Counted from the first letter of the stretch, positions 25,487-34,895 are shown. The stretch is 64,000 nucleotides of DNA from Urechidicola croceus (GCF_001761325.1 NZ_CP017478.1:998001-1062000), one strand, 5' to 3'. Notes: generated by a model not told the origin, from the sequence alone. A program made the numbers and translations.

Positions 25487-27268
25487 ATGAATATCCAAAA
25501 TACAATTGAAAACGCAGTAAAAGATGCGTTTAAAAATATTTATAATACTGAAATTGAATCAGTAGAATTTCAAGCAACACGTAAAGATTTTGAAGGAGAT
25601 ATTACGATTGTAGTATTTGCATTTTTACGCTTCGTAAAAGGAAATCCTGTTGAAATAGGAAACAAAATTGGGGAATATTTAAAAGAAAATGTTTCTGAAA
25701 TTTCTGATTTTAATGTAGTTAAAGGATTTTTAAATCTTGTAATTGATGAATCTACCTTCATTTCAGATTTTAATACATTATATAGTGATGAAAATTTTGG
25801 AACTATAAATGCCAATCCAAAAGCAAAAGGAGTAATGGTGGAATATTCTTCTCCAAATACTAATAAACCTTTGCATTTAGGGCATATTAGAAATAATTTA
25901 TTAGGATATTCAGTTGCTGAAATCATTGCTGCATCTGGTAAAAAAGTATATAAGACACAAATTATCAATGACCGTGGAATACATATTTGCAAAAGCATGT
26001 TGGCTTGGGAGAAATATGGAAACAACGAAACTCCAGAAAGCACAGGTTTAAAAGGCGATAAATTGGTTGGGAATTATTATGTAAAGTTTGACCAAGAATA
26101 CAAAAAACAAATCAGTAATTTAATTGCAGAAGGTAAAACCGAAGAAGAAGCTAAAAAACAGGCTCCACTCCTATTAGAAGCACAAGATATGCTACGTAAA
26201 TGGGAAGCAGGTGATAAAAAAGTTGTAGAATTATGGAAAACGATGAACCAATGGGTTTATAATGGTTTTGAGCAAACTTATAAAGAACTGGGAGTTAATT
26301 TTGATAAAAACTATTACGAAAGTAACACATATCTTTTAGGAAAAGATGTTGTTACTGACGGACTAGAAAAAGGTGTTTTTTATAGAAAAGATGATGGATC
26401 TGTTTGGATAGATTTGACAGATGAAGGTTTAGATGAAAAAATTGTTTTGCGTTCTGACGGAACTGCTGTGTATATGACACAAGATATTGGAACTGCAATT
26501 GAGCGTTTCAAAGATTTTGATTTAGACGAACTAACATATACCGTTGGAAATGAGCAAGATTATCATTTTAAAGTTTTATTCTTAATCTTAAAAAAATTAG
26601 GTTTTGAATGGGCAGAGAACCTATATCATTTATCATACGGAATGGTAGATTTACCTTCAGGAAAAATGAAATCTCGAGAGGGAACTGTTGTTGATGCCGA
26701 TGATTTAATGGCTGAAATGATTAATACTGCTCGTGAAATATCAGAAGAGTTAGGAAAATTAGAAGGTTATTCTAATGAAGAAAAGGAGCGATTATATAGA
26801 ACTATCGGTTTAGGCGCATTAAAATACTATATATTAAAAGTAGATCCTAAAAAACGTATTTTATTTGACCCAAAAGAATCTATTGATTTTAATGGAAATA
26901 CAGGACCATTTATTCAATATACATATGCAAGGATTCAGTCTATTTTAAGAAAAGCAGATTTTGATTATAATGTCACATCGAGCGGAGTCGAGATGTCCTT
27001 ACATCCGAAGGAAAAAGAAGTTATTAAACTTTTAAAATTATATCCTGAAACAATTCAAAATGCTGCAAAAAATCATAGTCCAGCATTAATTGCTAATTAC
27101 ACATACGATTTGGTAAAAGAATACAATTCATTTTATCAATCTGTACCAATTTTAGGTTGTGATAATGAAAAAGAAAAAATATTTAGAACTCGATTGTCTA
27201 AAAAAGTTGCTGACACAATAAAATCGGCATTCCAATTATTAGGAATTGATGTTCCTGAAAGAATGTAG
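25487..27268 (+). CDS. argS: Arginine--tRNA ligase
   Basis: This is a class I synthetase of 593 aa. The N-terminal additional domain (about 1-110) is followed by the HIGH-type signature SSPNTNKPLHLGHIRNN. The INDRGIHICKSMLAW segment and the KMKSREGTVVD region match ArgRS, which lacks a canonical KMSKS. The C-terminal DALR anticodon-binding domain closes the protein. The start at 25487 follows the promoter element. Residues near 500 (YNVTSSGVEMSLHP) are encoded by a REP-like palindrome inserted in frame. A hairpin terminator follows. Confidence 0.96.
   Translation: MNIQNTIENAVKDAFKNIYNTEIESVEFQATRKDFEGDITIVVFAFLRFVKGNPVEIGNKIGEYLKENVSEISDFNVVKGFLNLVIDESTFISDFNTLYSDENFGTINANPKAKGVMVEYSSPNTNKPLHLGHIRNNLLGYSVAEIIAASGKKVYKTQIINDRGIHICKSMLAWEKYGNNETPESTGLKGDKLVGNYYVKFDQEYKKQISNLIAEGKTEEEAKKQAPLLLEAQDMLRKWEAGDKKVVELWKTMNQWVYNGFEQTYKELGVNFDKNYYESNTYLLGKDVVTDGLEKGVFYRKDDGSVWIDLTDEGLDEKIVLRSDGTAVYMTQDIGTAIERFKDFDLDELTYTVGNEQDYHFKVLFLILKKLGFEWAENLYHLSYGMVDLPSGKMKSREGTVVDADDLMAEMINTAREISEELGKLEGYSNEEKERLYRTIGLGALKYYILKVDPKKRILFDPKESIDFNGNTGPFIQYTYARIQSILRKADFDYNVTSSGVEMSLHPKEKEVIKLLKLYPETIQNAAKNHSPALIANYTYDLVKEYNSFYQSVPILGCDNEKEKIFRTRLSKKVADTIKSAFQLLGIDVPERM
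26971..26998. repeat. REP-like palindromic element inside argS
   Basis: The core CATCGAGCGGAGTCGAGATG is an imperfect palindrome. It resembles the CGAGCGnAGTCGAG elements that are frequent between genes of Flavobacteriia. Here it is in frame and encodes about nine residues (VTSSGVEMS) at the end of the catalytic part of argS. Confidence 0.6.
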
Positions 27269-27280
27269 TGTTAAATAACA

Positions 27281-27316
27281 AATAAAAAAGGCTCGCAAAT
27301 GCGAGCCTTTTTTATT
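27281..27316. terminator. Bidirectional hairpin terminator
   Basis: A 17-bp perfect stem with a 2-nt loop and A/T flanks lies between the convergent argS and LEA-like genes. Confidence 0.9.
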
Positions 27317-27331
27317 TATAGTAATAATATA

Positions 27332-27952
27332 TTATGCTTTTGTATCACCATCAGTAGTATCATCTAATACATCTTTAGCACTATCGATTGTATCTTCTGC
27401 TTTATCAACAACATTACTAGCAACTTCTTTTACACCATCTTTCAAATCATCAACTTTTTCACCTACAGTTTCTGCTGTATCACTTACCATATCTTTAGCA
27501 CTATCAACAACATCTCCTGCTTTATCAGCAACATTACTAGCAACATCTTTTGCTCCATCTTTCAAATCATCAACTTTTTCACCTACAGTTTCAGCCGCAT
27601 CACTTGCCATTTCTTTAGCACTATCAAATGCTTTTTCAGCTCCATCAGCCACATCTTCAGCCACATCTTTTACCTTATCTATTCCTTTTTTAGCTAATTC
27701 AGCAGCATCTTCACGAATATCTTTTGTTTTTTCAAGCGCCTCATCTTTTAAGTGTTTTGCTTCTTCAACAACATCTTCGGCAACATCTTTTACTTTTTCA
27801 AATGTATCTTTTGCCAAATCTTTTGCTTGTTCACGAACTCCTTCTGTAGCTTCCCAAGTATCTTCAGCTAAATCTTTTACTTCTTCCAAAGTGCTCTCAG
27901 CAGCATTCTTTGCACTTCCAAATATCTTTTTAATTGAATTTAATATTCCCAT
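27332..27952 (-). CDS. LEA-like/apolipoprotein-like helical repeat protein
   Basis: This 206-aa, highly charged, Cys-free and Pro-free protein is built from Ala/Asp/Glu/Lys/Val-rich amphipathic helix repeats such as VKDVAEDVVEEAKH. Two nearly identical 40-residue units, 110-149 and 150-189, share AETVGEKVDDLKDG, and a partial third follows. No signal peptide is clear. The composition and 11-residue-like periodicity resemble group 3 LEA proteins, which protect membranes and proteins during drying, freezing or salt stress. A role in osmotic or cold stress is inferred. The gene converges on argS. Confidence 0.75.
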   Translation of the reverse strand: MGILNSIKKIFGSAKNAAESTLEEVKDLAEDTWEATEGVREQAKDLAKDTFEKVKDVAEDVVEEAKHLKDEALEKTKDIREDAAELAKKGIDKVKDVAEDVADGAEKAFDSAKEMASDAAETVGEKVDDLKDGAKDVASNVADKAGDVVDSAKDMVSDTAETVGEKVDDLKDGVKEVASNVVDKAEDTIDSAKDVLDDTTDGDTKA

Positions 27953-28019
27953 TGTGAATGATTTAAAATGTTGACTACTAAATTAAATAATTCTTACAAA
28001 AAATTCCAATTTTATTGAT

Positions 28020-28027
28020 TAAATTTG
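28020..28027 (+). promoter_or_regulatory. TAnnTTTG promoter element of lpdA
   Basis: TAAATTTG lies 33 bp before the lpdA ATG. Confidence 0.5.
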
Positions 28028-28060
28028 CCTAACGAAAAATCTACAAAAAAAACATAAAAA

Positions 28061-29449
28061 ATGAAATACGACATCATTATCATCGGAAGTGGTCCTGGAG
28101 GATACGTTACAGGTATTAGAGCATCACAACTCGGTTTTAAAGTAGCAATAGTTGAAAAAGAAAATCTTGGTGGAATTTGTCTTAATTGGGGATGTATACC
28201 TACGAAAGCATTATTAAAAAGTGCTCAAGTGTATGATTTCCTAAAACATGTTGATCAATATGGATTAAAGGCTGAAGCAATCGACAAAGATTTTGATGCC
28301 GTAATTAAGCGTAGTCGTGGAGTTGCAGATGGAATGAGTAAGGGTGTTCAGTTTTTAATGAAAAAGAATAAAATTGATGTTATCAATGGTTTTGGTAAAA
28401 TTAAAACTGGAAAAAAAGTTGATGTAACTGATGCTGATGGTAAAGTAACAGAATATAGTGCTGACAATATCATTATTGCAACTGGTGCTCGCAGTAGAGA
28501 ATTGCCAAACTTACCTCAAGATGGTAAAAAAGTAATTGGATATCGTGAAGCAATGAGTCTACCATCACAACCTAAGAAAATGATTGTTGTTGGTTCAGGT
28601 GCAATTGGAGTTGAGTTTGCTCATTTTTACAATTCAATGGGTACAGAAGTTACAATTGTTGAGTTTTTACCAAACTTAGTACCAGTTGAAGATATTGATG
28701 TTTCAAAACAATTTGAGCGTTCGTTCAAAAAAGCAGGGATTAAAGTAATGACAAATTCATCAGTTGAATCGGTTGACACTTCTGGAAATGGAGTTGTTGC
28801 AACTGTAAAAACTAAAAAAGGTGAAGAAAAAATAGAAGCAGATATCGTTTTATCGGCTGTTGGAATTAAATCTAACATTGAAAATATTGGATTAGAAGAT
28901 GTTGGAATTGTAGTAGATAGAGATAAAATCTTAGTAAATGATTTTTACCAAACAAATATCCCTGGATATTATGCAATTGGAGATGTTGTTCCTGGTCAAG
29001 CCTTAGCACACGTTGCATCTGCAGAAGGAATAACTTGTGTTGAAAAACTTGCAGGTTTACACACCGAGGTAATCGATTATGGAAATGTTCCTGGATGTAC
29101 CTATGCAACTCCAGAAATTGCAAGTGTTGGAATGACAGAAGCAAAAGCGAAAGAAGCAGGTTACGAATTAAAAATTGGTAAATTTCCATTCTCAGCATCA
29201 GGAAAAGCAAAAGCAGCGGGAACTCCTGATGGTTTTGTAAAAGTAATTTTTGATGCAAAATATGGCGAATGGTTAGGATGCCATATGATTGGTGCTGGAG
29301 TTACTGATATGATTGCCGAAGCTGTTTTAGGTAGAAAACTAGAAACTACTGGTCATGAAGTATTAAAAGCAATTCACCCTCATCCAACAATGAGTGAAGC
29401 GGTTATGGAAGCAGTTGCTGATGCTTATGATGAAGTAATACATTTATAA
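28061..29449 (+). CDS. lpdA: Dihydrolipoyl dehydrogenase (E3)
   Basis: E3 reoxidises the dihydrolipoyl groups of the 2-oxoacid dehydrogenase complexes with FAD and NAD. At 462 aa it has family length. It shows the FAD-binding GSGPGGYVTGIRASQLG, the redox-active disulfide in GGICLNWGCIPTK, the NAD-binding GSGAIGVEFAHFYNSMG and the C-terminal catalytic His-Glu in AIHPHPTMSEA. The gene is alone with its own promoter and terminator. lipA at 19 kb supplies the lipoyl cofactor for the same complexes. Confidence 0.95.
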   Translation: MKYDIIIIGSGPGGYVTGIRASQLGFKVAIVEKENLGGICLNWGCIPTKALLKSAQVYDFLKHVDQYGLKAEAIDKDFDAVIKRSRGVADGMSKGVQFLMKKNKIDVINGFGKIKTGKKVDVTDADGKVTEYSADNIIIATGARSRELPNLPQDGKKVIGYREAMSLPSQPKKMIVVGSGAIGVEFAHFYNSMGTEVTIVEFLPNLVPVEDIDVSKQFERSFKKAGIKVMTNSSVESVDTSGNGVVATVKTKKGEEKIEADIVLSAVGIKSNIENIGLEDVGIVVDRDKILVNDFYQTNIPGYYAIGDVVPGQALAHVASAEGITCVEKLAGLHTEVIDYGNVPGCTYATPEIASVGMTEAKAKEAGYELKIGKFPFSASGKAKAAGTPDGFVKVIFDAKYGEWLGCHMIGAGVTDMIAEAVLGRKLETTGHEVLKAIHPHPTMSEAVMEAVADAYDEVIHL

Positions 29450-29471
29450 TCCTTAAAAGGGACTAAAAAAT

Positions 29472-29505
29472 AAAAAAACCGAATCAAGATTGATTCGGTT
29501 TTTTT
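29472..29505. terminator. Bidirectional hairpin terminator
   Basis: A 15-bp stem (29472-29486 with 29491-29505) around a 4-nt loop with A/T flanks lies between the convergent lpdA and bshC genes. Confidence 0.85.
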
Positions 29506-29519
29506 TATTTTTTCATAAA

Positions 29520-31121
29520 TTACATTTCAATTACCGTAAACTCCAATAATAAAGGTTTTAAAGCGGATTTTATTCTCGGAATTAATTCATCACCATATTC
29601 AAGATAAAACTCTGAAAAGTTTGTATTACGCTCTTGCAAACTTTGCTTTGGAAAAATTTCATCTTGCAACTTCTTTATTCTTTCAGTAAAGTCTTGATTA
29701 TTTCTTTTTTCCGCTTTCAACAGTCGCTTCTCTAATTTATCGAAACCTTTTAATTGTCTTGTTCTTTGCGCATTTACTGCTCCAATAAAAGATTTATCTG
29801 TCTTCGTAGCAATCTCTTCTAATTCATTAAACAATCGCTCTATTTCATTTCGCTGAGAAGTGAAATCTATTTCTAAATTAGATTTTTCTTTGATTTTTTT
29901 ATTGACTAAATCTTGTTGTTTTAAAAATAGTTCTTCAATAGAAATTGTTAACTTTTCTAATTTTCGTGATTGCTTTTCTGAAATTAAAACTGCCGAATTA
30001 CGTAATAGTAAAATTGGAAATGGAACCTCAACTTTTTCAAAATAGGATTTCAACTCCAACCAATAGGCCAATTCTCCTCCTCCACCTATATAGCACAAGT
30101 TTGGCAAAATCACTTCTTGATACAAAGGCCTAAGTAATACATTTGGACTAAATCGTTGTGGGTGTAGTTTTAATTCATACAACAACTCATCTTTAGTAAA
30201 ATCTATAGTAGTATTGTTCACTTTAAAAATTCCTGCATCAAATACTATGCGTTCTCTCAACCCTTCAGTTAAATAAAATAGGTTAATTTCTCTTGGGTTG
30301 ACTTGAATTTTATATTCTTTTCCTAATTCCTCTATCGTTTTAGAAACCTCTTCAAAAGATGTTTTTTGAAATAGTTCTTGTTCCACAAAAGGAGAAAACT
30401 GCCTTTTCAAATTCGCATCATCGCCATCTAATATTACCAAACCATATACACCAAATAGTTCATTTGCCAAATAACGTGTTGCATCAGACAAACAATCATG
30501 CTCCAAATATGATTTTTGAAATAAACTTTTTAGTTTTTTAGCATTATCAGAAGTCCCTACTAATTTAGAAAATTCGTCAAGTACAAATTCTAAACCTTCA
30601 TTAGAAGTACTACCAACTCCACCTAAACACTCTTTATCCCAAACAATTTTCTTACCCTTAAAATTAAAATATTGTATTTCTTCAAAATCATGATCTTCAG
30701 TCGCCATCCAATAAATTGGAACAAAATTAGAATCTGGAAATTTCCTTTTTAACTCTTCAGTCAAATTAATAGTTGAAATGATTTTATATAAAAAATATAG
30801 TGGGCCAGTAAACAAGTTTAACTGATGACCAGTAGTAATTGTGAATGTATTTTCAGATAACAATGAATCTATATTAGCCTTCGTTTTTTTAGAAGTTTTA
30901 ATATTATCATATTGAGAGATTAATGAATCAACAAGAATTTTACGATGTGATTCTGAAACAAGTTTAGAATGATGTTTTAAATCAATCTGTTTTTTGAATC
31001 CGTCAAGATTAGGAAACTCACCATAAAAACTAGAAATACTAGAATTTTGATCTAAATAATCGCAAATAGTTTTTGAGAAATATCCAGTTTTGTAAAATGG
31101 AATCGTTGATATTTTGGTCAC
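29520..31121 (-). CDS. bshC: Bacillithiol synthase BshC
   Basis: BshC adds cysteine to glucosaminyl-malate in the last step of bacillithiol synthesis, a low-molecular-weight thiol of Firmicutes and Bacteroidota. The 533-aa protein has the family start (ISTIPFYKTGYFSKTICDYL), the TITTGHQLNLFTGPLYFLYK motif, PIYWMATEDHDFEEI, LYQEVILPNLCYIGGGGELA and a long coiled coil (about 375-490). The start codon is GTG at 31121. bshA and bshB are not in the window; a PIG-L deacetylase at 53 kb is a different, longer protein. Confidence 0.92.
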   Translation of the reverse strand: MTKISTIPFYKTGYFSKTICDYLDQNSSISSFYGEFPNLDGFKKQIDLKHHSKLVSESHRKILVDSLISQYDNIKTSKKTKANIDSLLSENTFTITTGHQLNLFTGPLYFLYKIISTINLTEELKRKFPDSNFVPIYWMATEDHDFEEIQYFNFKGKKIVWDKECLGGVGSTSNEGLEFVLDEFSKLVGTSDNAKKLKSLFQKSYLEHDCLSDATRYLANELFGVYGLVILDGDDANLKRQFSPFVEQELFQKTSFEEVSKTIEELGKEYKIQVNPREINLFYLTEGLRERIVFDAGIFKVNNTTIDFTKDELLYELKLHPQRFSPNVLLRPLYQEVILPNLCYIGGGGELAYWLELKSYFEKVEVPFPILLLRNSAVLISEKQSRKLEKLTISIEELFLKQQDLVNKKIKEKSNLEIDFTSQRNEIERLFNELEEIATKTDKSFIGAVNAQRTRQLKGFDKLEKRLLKAEKRNNQDFTERIKKLQDEIFPKQSLQERNTNFSEFYLEYGDELIPRIKSALKPLLLEFTVIEM

Positions 31122-31225
31122 TGATTGTTAATTTTTGATAAAAATACTAAAATTAAAAATCATACTATATCAAGAACAAAATTCTAACAGATTTTTAACT
31201 ATGTTTTCGTCAAACTCTAAAACTT

Positions 31226-31243
31226 AGGTATAAAATACCTTTG
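31226..31243. promoter_or_regulatory. Palindrome fused to an upstream TAnnTTTG element
   Basis: The perfect palindrome AGGTAT-AAA-ATACCT (31226-31240) runs straight into TACCTTTG (31236-31243), so a dimeric protein bound here would cover the -7 element. It lies about 150 bp before the PhoX-like gene. Confidence 0.45.
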
Positions 31244-31321
31244 ATAAAGATCCTTTTAACATTTGTTAATACTACCCTAAACTTCATAACATTAAATACA
31301 TTATTTCATAACTATAAGACC

Positions 31322-31363
31322 GTGATAACTTAACTAATAATAGGATATCACAGTATAAATTTG
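31322..31363 (+). promoter_or_regulatory. Proximal promoter of the PhoX-like gene with an inverted repeat
   Basis: TAAATTTG at 31356-31363 lies 27 bp before the ATG. Just upstream, GTGATA (31322-31327) and TATCAC (31346-31351) form an inverted repeat placed over the expected -33 region, a reasonable operator position. A further perfect palindrome, TTAACA-N2-TGTTAA, is at 31256-31269. Confidence 0.45.
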
Positions 31364-31390
31364 AAATACTAACTCAAATCTAATTTAATT

Positions 31391-32932
31391 ATGTCTTATT
31401 TAAAAAAAATTACATTTTACACCCTTATGATTTTCTGTATTGGAATTTTCTCAACTAGTTGTAATCCAGATGATGGGGTTGATGGAACAAACGGTGTTGA
31501 CGGTATTGACGGTGTTGATGGTCAAAATGGTGAAGATGGTGAAGATTTAATTGCCGAACCTACCATATTTGAAAACAAATCTACTCTTGAACCTTTAGTT
31601 GCTATTCATTCTCAATTCAATTATGTTAAAGCATATTCATTAGTAAGTTCTCTTGATACTTTATCTAACGGTTTTGTCTTATTAGGAGCACAAGATGGTG
31701 CTGGTTTTTTAGCAGATCCTAATAGCACAGGCTATATTTATATCTCAAATGCTGAAGATGACCATGCAATTTCTCGTATATATTTTGATGAATATTTAAA
31801 TCCATTGAGCGGTGATTGGCTATTAAACTCTGATGTTGCAGATTTAGCACGTCAATGTTCTGGAACAATGTGGGAAGCAGATATTCATGGTGGAAACTCT
31901 GATCTTTTCTTATCAGCATCAGAAAGTATTGCTTATGATGTTAAAGGTATTGACCCTTATATTGTAACTCCTACTCCAACTGCTGATTTTGGTTTGGATG
32001 CTTTAGGGGAATTTTCATGGGAAAACGCTGTACCATTACCTAAAGATGCTTATTCTGGAAAAACTGTAATCATTGGAGGTGATGATGATTCTAGTGGTTC
32101 TGAAGGTCAAGTTACTCTTTACTATTCTGAAAATGCTGATGATGATTTAGAAAATGGAAAAATTTATGTTTTAAGACTGAAACAAATATCTGATGGTGCA
32201 GGTGGTGTACAAGATGTTACTGCTGGTAATATCTACAACGAAAGTAATTTAGATTTTCATGAAACTTATGATGTTGAATTTGTTGAAATCGAAAATGGTA
32301 AAAACCTTACTAAAAGTGAAATGGAAGATGCTTGTGTTGCTGTTCAAGCCTCTGCATTTATGAGAGTTGAAGATGTAGATTATCAAAAAGGAGATGATGC
32401 CATCGGAAGAAATGTATATTTTGCTGTTACAGGTCGTGGTCCAGGTGCAGGAACTTATAATGATTGGGGAACTGTCTACAAATTAGAATTAGACGCTGAT
32501 TCACCTTTAACAGGAAAATTAACTCAAGTAATTAGTGGTAATACAGATACTAATAATGCCGATGGAAATGTAAGTTTATTACAAAGTCCTGATAATATTT
32601 GTGTAACAGAAAACTTTATTTATACACAAGAAGACCCTAATTCATTTATTAGAGGACATTCAGCATACATTTACCAATCTGACCTAAATGGGAACAATAC
32701 AAGAGTTGTATTAGAATTGGTAGTAAGACAAGATTTAGCAGAAAATGGAAGTACTGGAATAAGTGGAGAATTTGGTGCTTTAACTGATATTTCTGATAAA
32801 ATTGGAGAGCCAAATACTTTCATGTTAAACTTACAACCTCATTACTGGCAAAGTGAAGATTTTGTAAAAGGAACTGCTTTCCCTCACAATCAAGGAGGAC
32901 AAATAGTATTATTAAAAGGATTGCCAAGATAA
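31391..32932 (+). CDS. PhoX-like (DUF839) lipoprotein with collagen-like N-terminus
   Basis: This 513-aa lipoprotein has a lipobox Cys near residue 24. Immediately after comes a run of about eight Gly-X-Y-like triplets (residues 29-52, DG/NG-rich). The remaining beta-rich, Asp-rich domain resembles the PhoX/DUF839 phosphatase propeller: NVYFAVTGRGPGAG, GTVYKLELDADSP, SPDNICVTENFIY and a final GGQIVLLKGLPR. PhoX enzymes are Ca/Fe-dependent phosphatases. I judge the fold likely and the activity unproven. It precedes an imelysin-peroxidase lipoprotein gene by 69 bp. Confidence 0.65.
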   Translation: MSYLKKITFYTLMIFCIGIFSTSCNPDDGVDGTNGVDGIDGVDGQNGEDGEDLIAEPTIFENKSTLEPLVAIHSQFNYVKAYSLVSSLDTLSNGFVLLGAQDGAGFLADPNSTGYIYISNAEDDHAISRIYFDEYLNPLSGDWLLNSDVADLARQCSGTMWEADIHGGNSDLFLSASESIAYDVKGIDPYIVTPTPTADFGLDALGEFSWENAVPLPKDAYSGKTVIIGGDDDSSGSEGQVTLYYSENADDDLENGKIYVLRLKQISDGAGGVQDVTAGNIYNESNLDFHETYDVEFVEIENGKNLTKSEMEDACVAVQASAFMRVEDVDYQKGDDAIGRNVYFAVTGRGPGAGTYNDWGTVYKLELDADSPLTGKLTQVISGNTDTNNADGNVSLLQSPDNICVTENFIYTQEDPNSFIRGHSAYIYQSDLNGNNTRVVLELVVRQDLAENGSTGISGEFGALTDISDKIGEPNTFMLNLQPHYWQSEDFVKGTAFPHNQGGQIVLLKGLPR

Positions 32933-32952
32933 TTATTTGAATTTCACACAAA

Positions 32953-32981
32953 GAAAACCTCCATTTCTAATGGAGGTTTTC
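32953..32981 (+). terminator. Hairpin between the PhoX-like and peroxidase genes
   Basis: A 13-bp perfect stem containing ACCTCC/GGAGGT with a 3-nt loop follows the stop codon by about 20 bp. The T run after it is short, so it may be an attenuator or an mRNA-stability element. Confidence 0.5.
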
Positions 32982-33001
32982 CCTATTAAAAGTACTTAAG
33001 T

Positions 33002-34822
33002 ATGAACCTAAAAAATATACTTCCCTTTTCACTTGTTAGTTTATCATTTTTAATCCTTTCTTGTAAAAATGAGCATAAAACAAAGATAAAACCACTTGTT
33101 AATTTTGATACTGTTCAAAATTTCTATCAGCACAATATTGATGAATCCATTGTATATATTGATTCATTGGCTATGTTTCCTGCTGAAAGTGATGAGGCTA
33201 AAGTACTCTTTACCAAATTAAGAGTTGCATTTAAAAAAGTAGAACCTTATGCGTCTTATCTAAATCCTAAAGTGGGACATAGAGCAAATGGACCTGCACT
33301 TCCAATTTTAACTGATGATACTCAAAGAGTTTTAAACCCTATTGGACTTCAAAAAATAGAAGAATCTATTTACGATGGTGATGTTTCAAATGAAATATAT
33401 AAAGAAGAGATTAGATTAACCAAAGGTTTACTAAGTGTACTTCAAAGGAATGTAACTCAAAGAAAAATAGATGCACAACGATTTTTTATCGCTACACATC
33501 AACAGTTATTTAGAATTATAAGTTTAGGTATTTCTGGTTTTGATACTCCAGTAAGTCATTTGGGAATTGGTGAGAGTATTACTTCTCTTGAAAGTTTACA
33601 ATTTGTGTATGAAAATAGCCTTAAACCTATTGTAATTTCTAAAAACGACAAACTTGATACAGAGTTCTTAAAAAATATATCCAAAGCAATAGATTACATC
33701 AATAACAATCCTGATTTTGATACTTTTGATAGATACACTTTTATACGTGACTATATGAATCCAATTACTAGAAATTGGGTTAAAATAAGAAAAGTAAGTG
33801 CTATTTGGGAACCAATTAAAACAACTCCTTTTAATTTTGATGCTCCAACTTTCTTTGAAAAAAATTCATTCAACACAACTTTTTTTACACAACCAAACAA
33901 TAGAAATCCATCAATAAAACAAATTGAACTTGGCAAAAAATTGTTTTTTGATAAAAAATTATCAGCAAATAGTTCTATGTCTTGTGCAACTTGCCATCAA
34001 CCTAACAAAGCATATTCTGATGGCTTAGTAACAAGCAATGACAATTCTGGAAATAAATTACAGAGAAATACACCTACACTGATAAATACTGTTTTTCAAC
34101 AGAACTTCTTTTTAGATGGAAGATCACAAACCTTAAATGATCAAATATCATCAGTATTTAATAATAAACAAGAATTCAACACGAATGTTCATCAATTTTC
34201 TGACAAAATTTTAACCGATACAACATATACCAAAATGTTTACAGATGCATTTGGAAAAGTTCCAAAAAAAAACATGGAAGTTATTAAAGCAATATCTTCT
34301 TATATTTCTACTTTAAACGGATTCAATTCTAAGTTTGACAAAAACATAAGAAGTGAAGAAAATAATTATACACAAGCAGAAAAAAATGGCTTGAATCTTT
34401 TTATGGGAAAAGCCTTATGTGCTACTTGTCATTTCATGCCACTTACCAATGGAACAGTGCCTCCGTTTTTTAAAGAAACTGAAAAAGAAGTTATTGGAGT
34501 ACCAAATACTGCTCAAAACGATGAATTGGATGATGATTTAGGTTTTTATTGGCGATACGAAGAAAAATTACACAAAGGAATGTTTAAAACTCCTACAGTT
34601 CGTAATTCTGATTTAACTGGGCCATACATGCACAATGGAGTATACAAAACACTTGAACAGGTTCTAGAATTTTATAATCTTGGTGGTGGTGCCGGAATGG
34701 GTTTTGATTTAGAACATCAAACACTACCTTTTGATAATTTGAACTTAACAGAAACTGAAACAAGTGATATAATTGCCTATTTAAAAACCCTCAATGATAT
34801 TGAAGTTGAATATAACTATTGA
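33002..34822 (+). CDS. Imelysin-like/di-heme cytochrome c peroxidase fusion lipoprotein
   Basis: This 606-aa lipoprotein (lipobox FLILSC) has two parts. Residues about 35-280 resemble an imelysin-like helical domain. Residues about 300-605 are a MauG/CcpA-type di-heme peroxidase with two CATCH heme motifs, ELGKKLFFDKKLS, RNTPTLINTVFQ and KTPTVRNSDLTGPYMHNG. It would act in the periplasm, reducing peroxide or oxidising a substrate with electrons from small cytochromes. The imelysin part suggests iron handling. Spacing and orientation suggest it works with the PhoX-like protein. Confidence 0.82.
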   Translation: MNLKNILPFSLVSLSFLILSCKNEHKTKIKPLVNFDTVQNFYQHNIDESIVYIDSLAMFPAESDEAKVLFTKLRVAFKKVEPYASYLNPKVGHRANGPALPILTDDTQRVLNPIGLQKIEESIYDGDVSNEIYKEEIRLTKGLLSVLQRNVTQRKIDAQRFFIATHQQLFRIISLGISGFDTPVSHLGIGESITSLESLQFVYENSLKPIVISKNDKLDTEFLKNISKAIDYINNNPDFDTFDRYTFIRDYMNPITRNWVKIRKVSAIWEPIKTTPFNFDAPTFFEKNSFNTTFFTQPNNRNPSIKQIELGKKLFFDKKLSANSSMSCATCHQPNKAYSDGLVTSNDNSGNKLQRNTPTLINTVFQQNFFLDGRSQTLNDQISSVFNNKQEFNTNVHQFSDKILTDTTYTKMFTDAFGKVPKKNMEVIKAISSYISTLNGFNSKFDKNIRSEENNYTQAEKNGLNLFMGKALCATCHFMPLTNGTVPPFFKETEKEVIGVPNTAQNDELDDDLGFYWRYEEKLHKGMFKTPTVRNSDLTGPYMHNGVYKTLEQVLEFYNLGGGAGMGFDLEHQTLPFDNLNLTETETSDIIAYLKTLNDIEVEYNY

Positions 34823-34895
34823 TGAGTCAATTATTAGATTTAGAAAAATTGTATATTAGTACTTTCAGAATACTTATTTAAATATCATACATAAT

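Noticed and set aside
25570-26043. 157-aa antisense frame inside argS
   Set aside because: It lies opposite the conserved HIGH region and has no recognisable domain.
28872-29258. Long antisense frame inside lpdA (128 aa)
   Set aside because: It is a shadow of a strongly conserved gene, rich in Leu/Gln/His from reversed codons, with no promoter or homologous motif.
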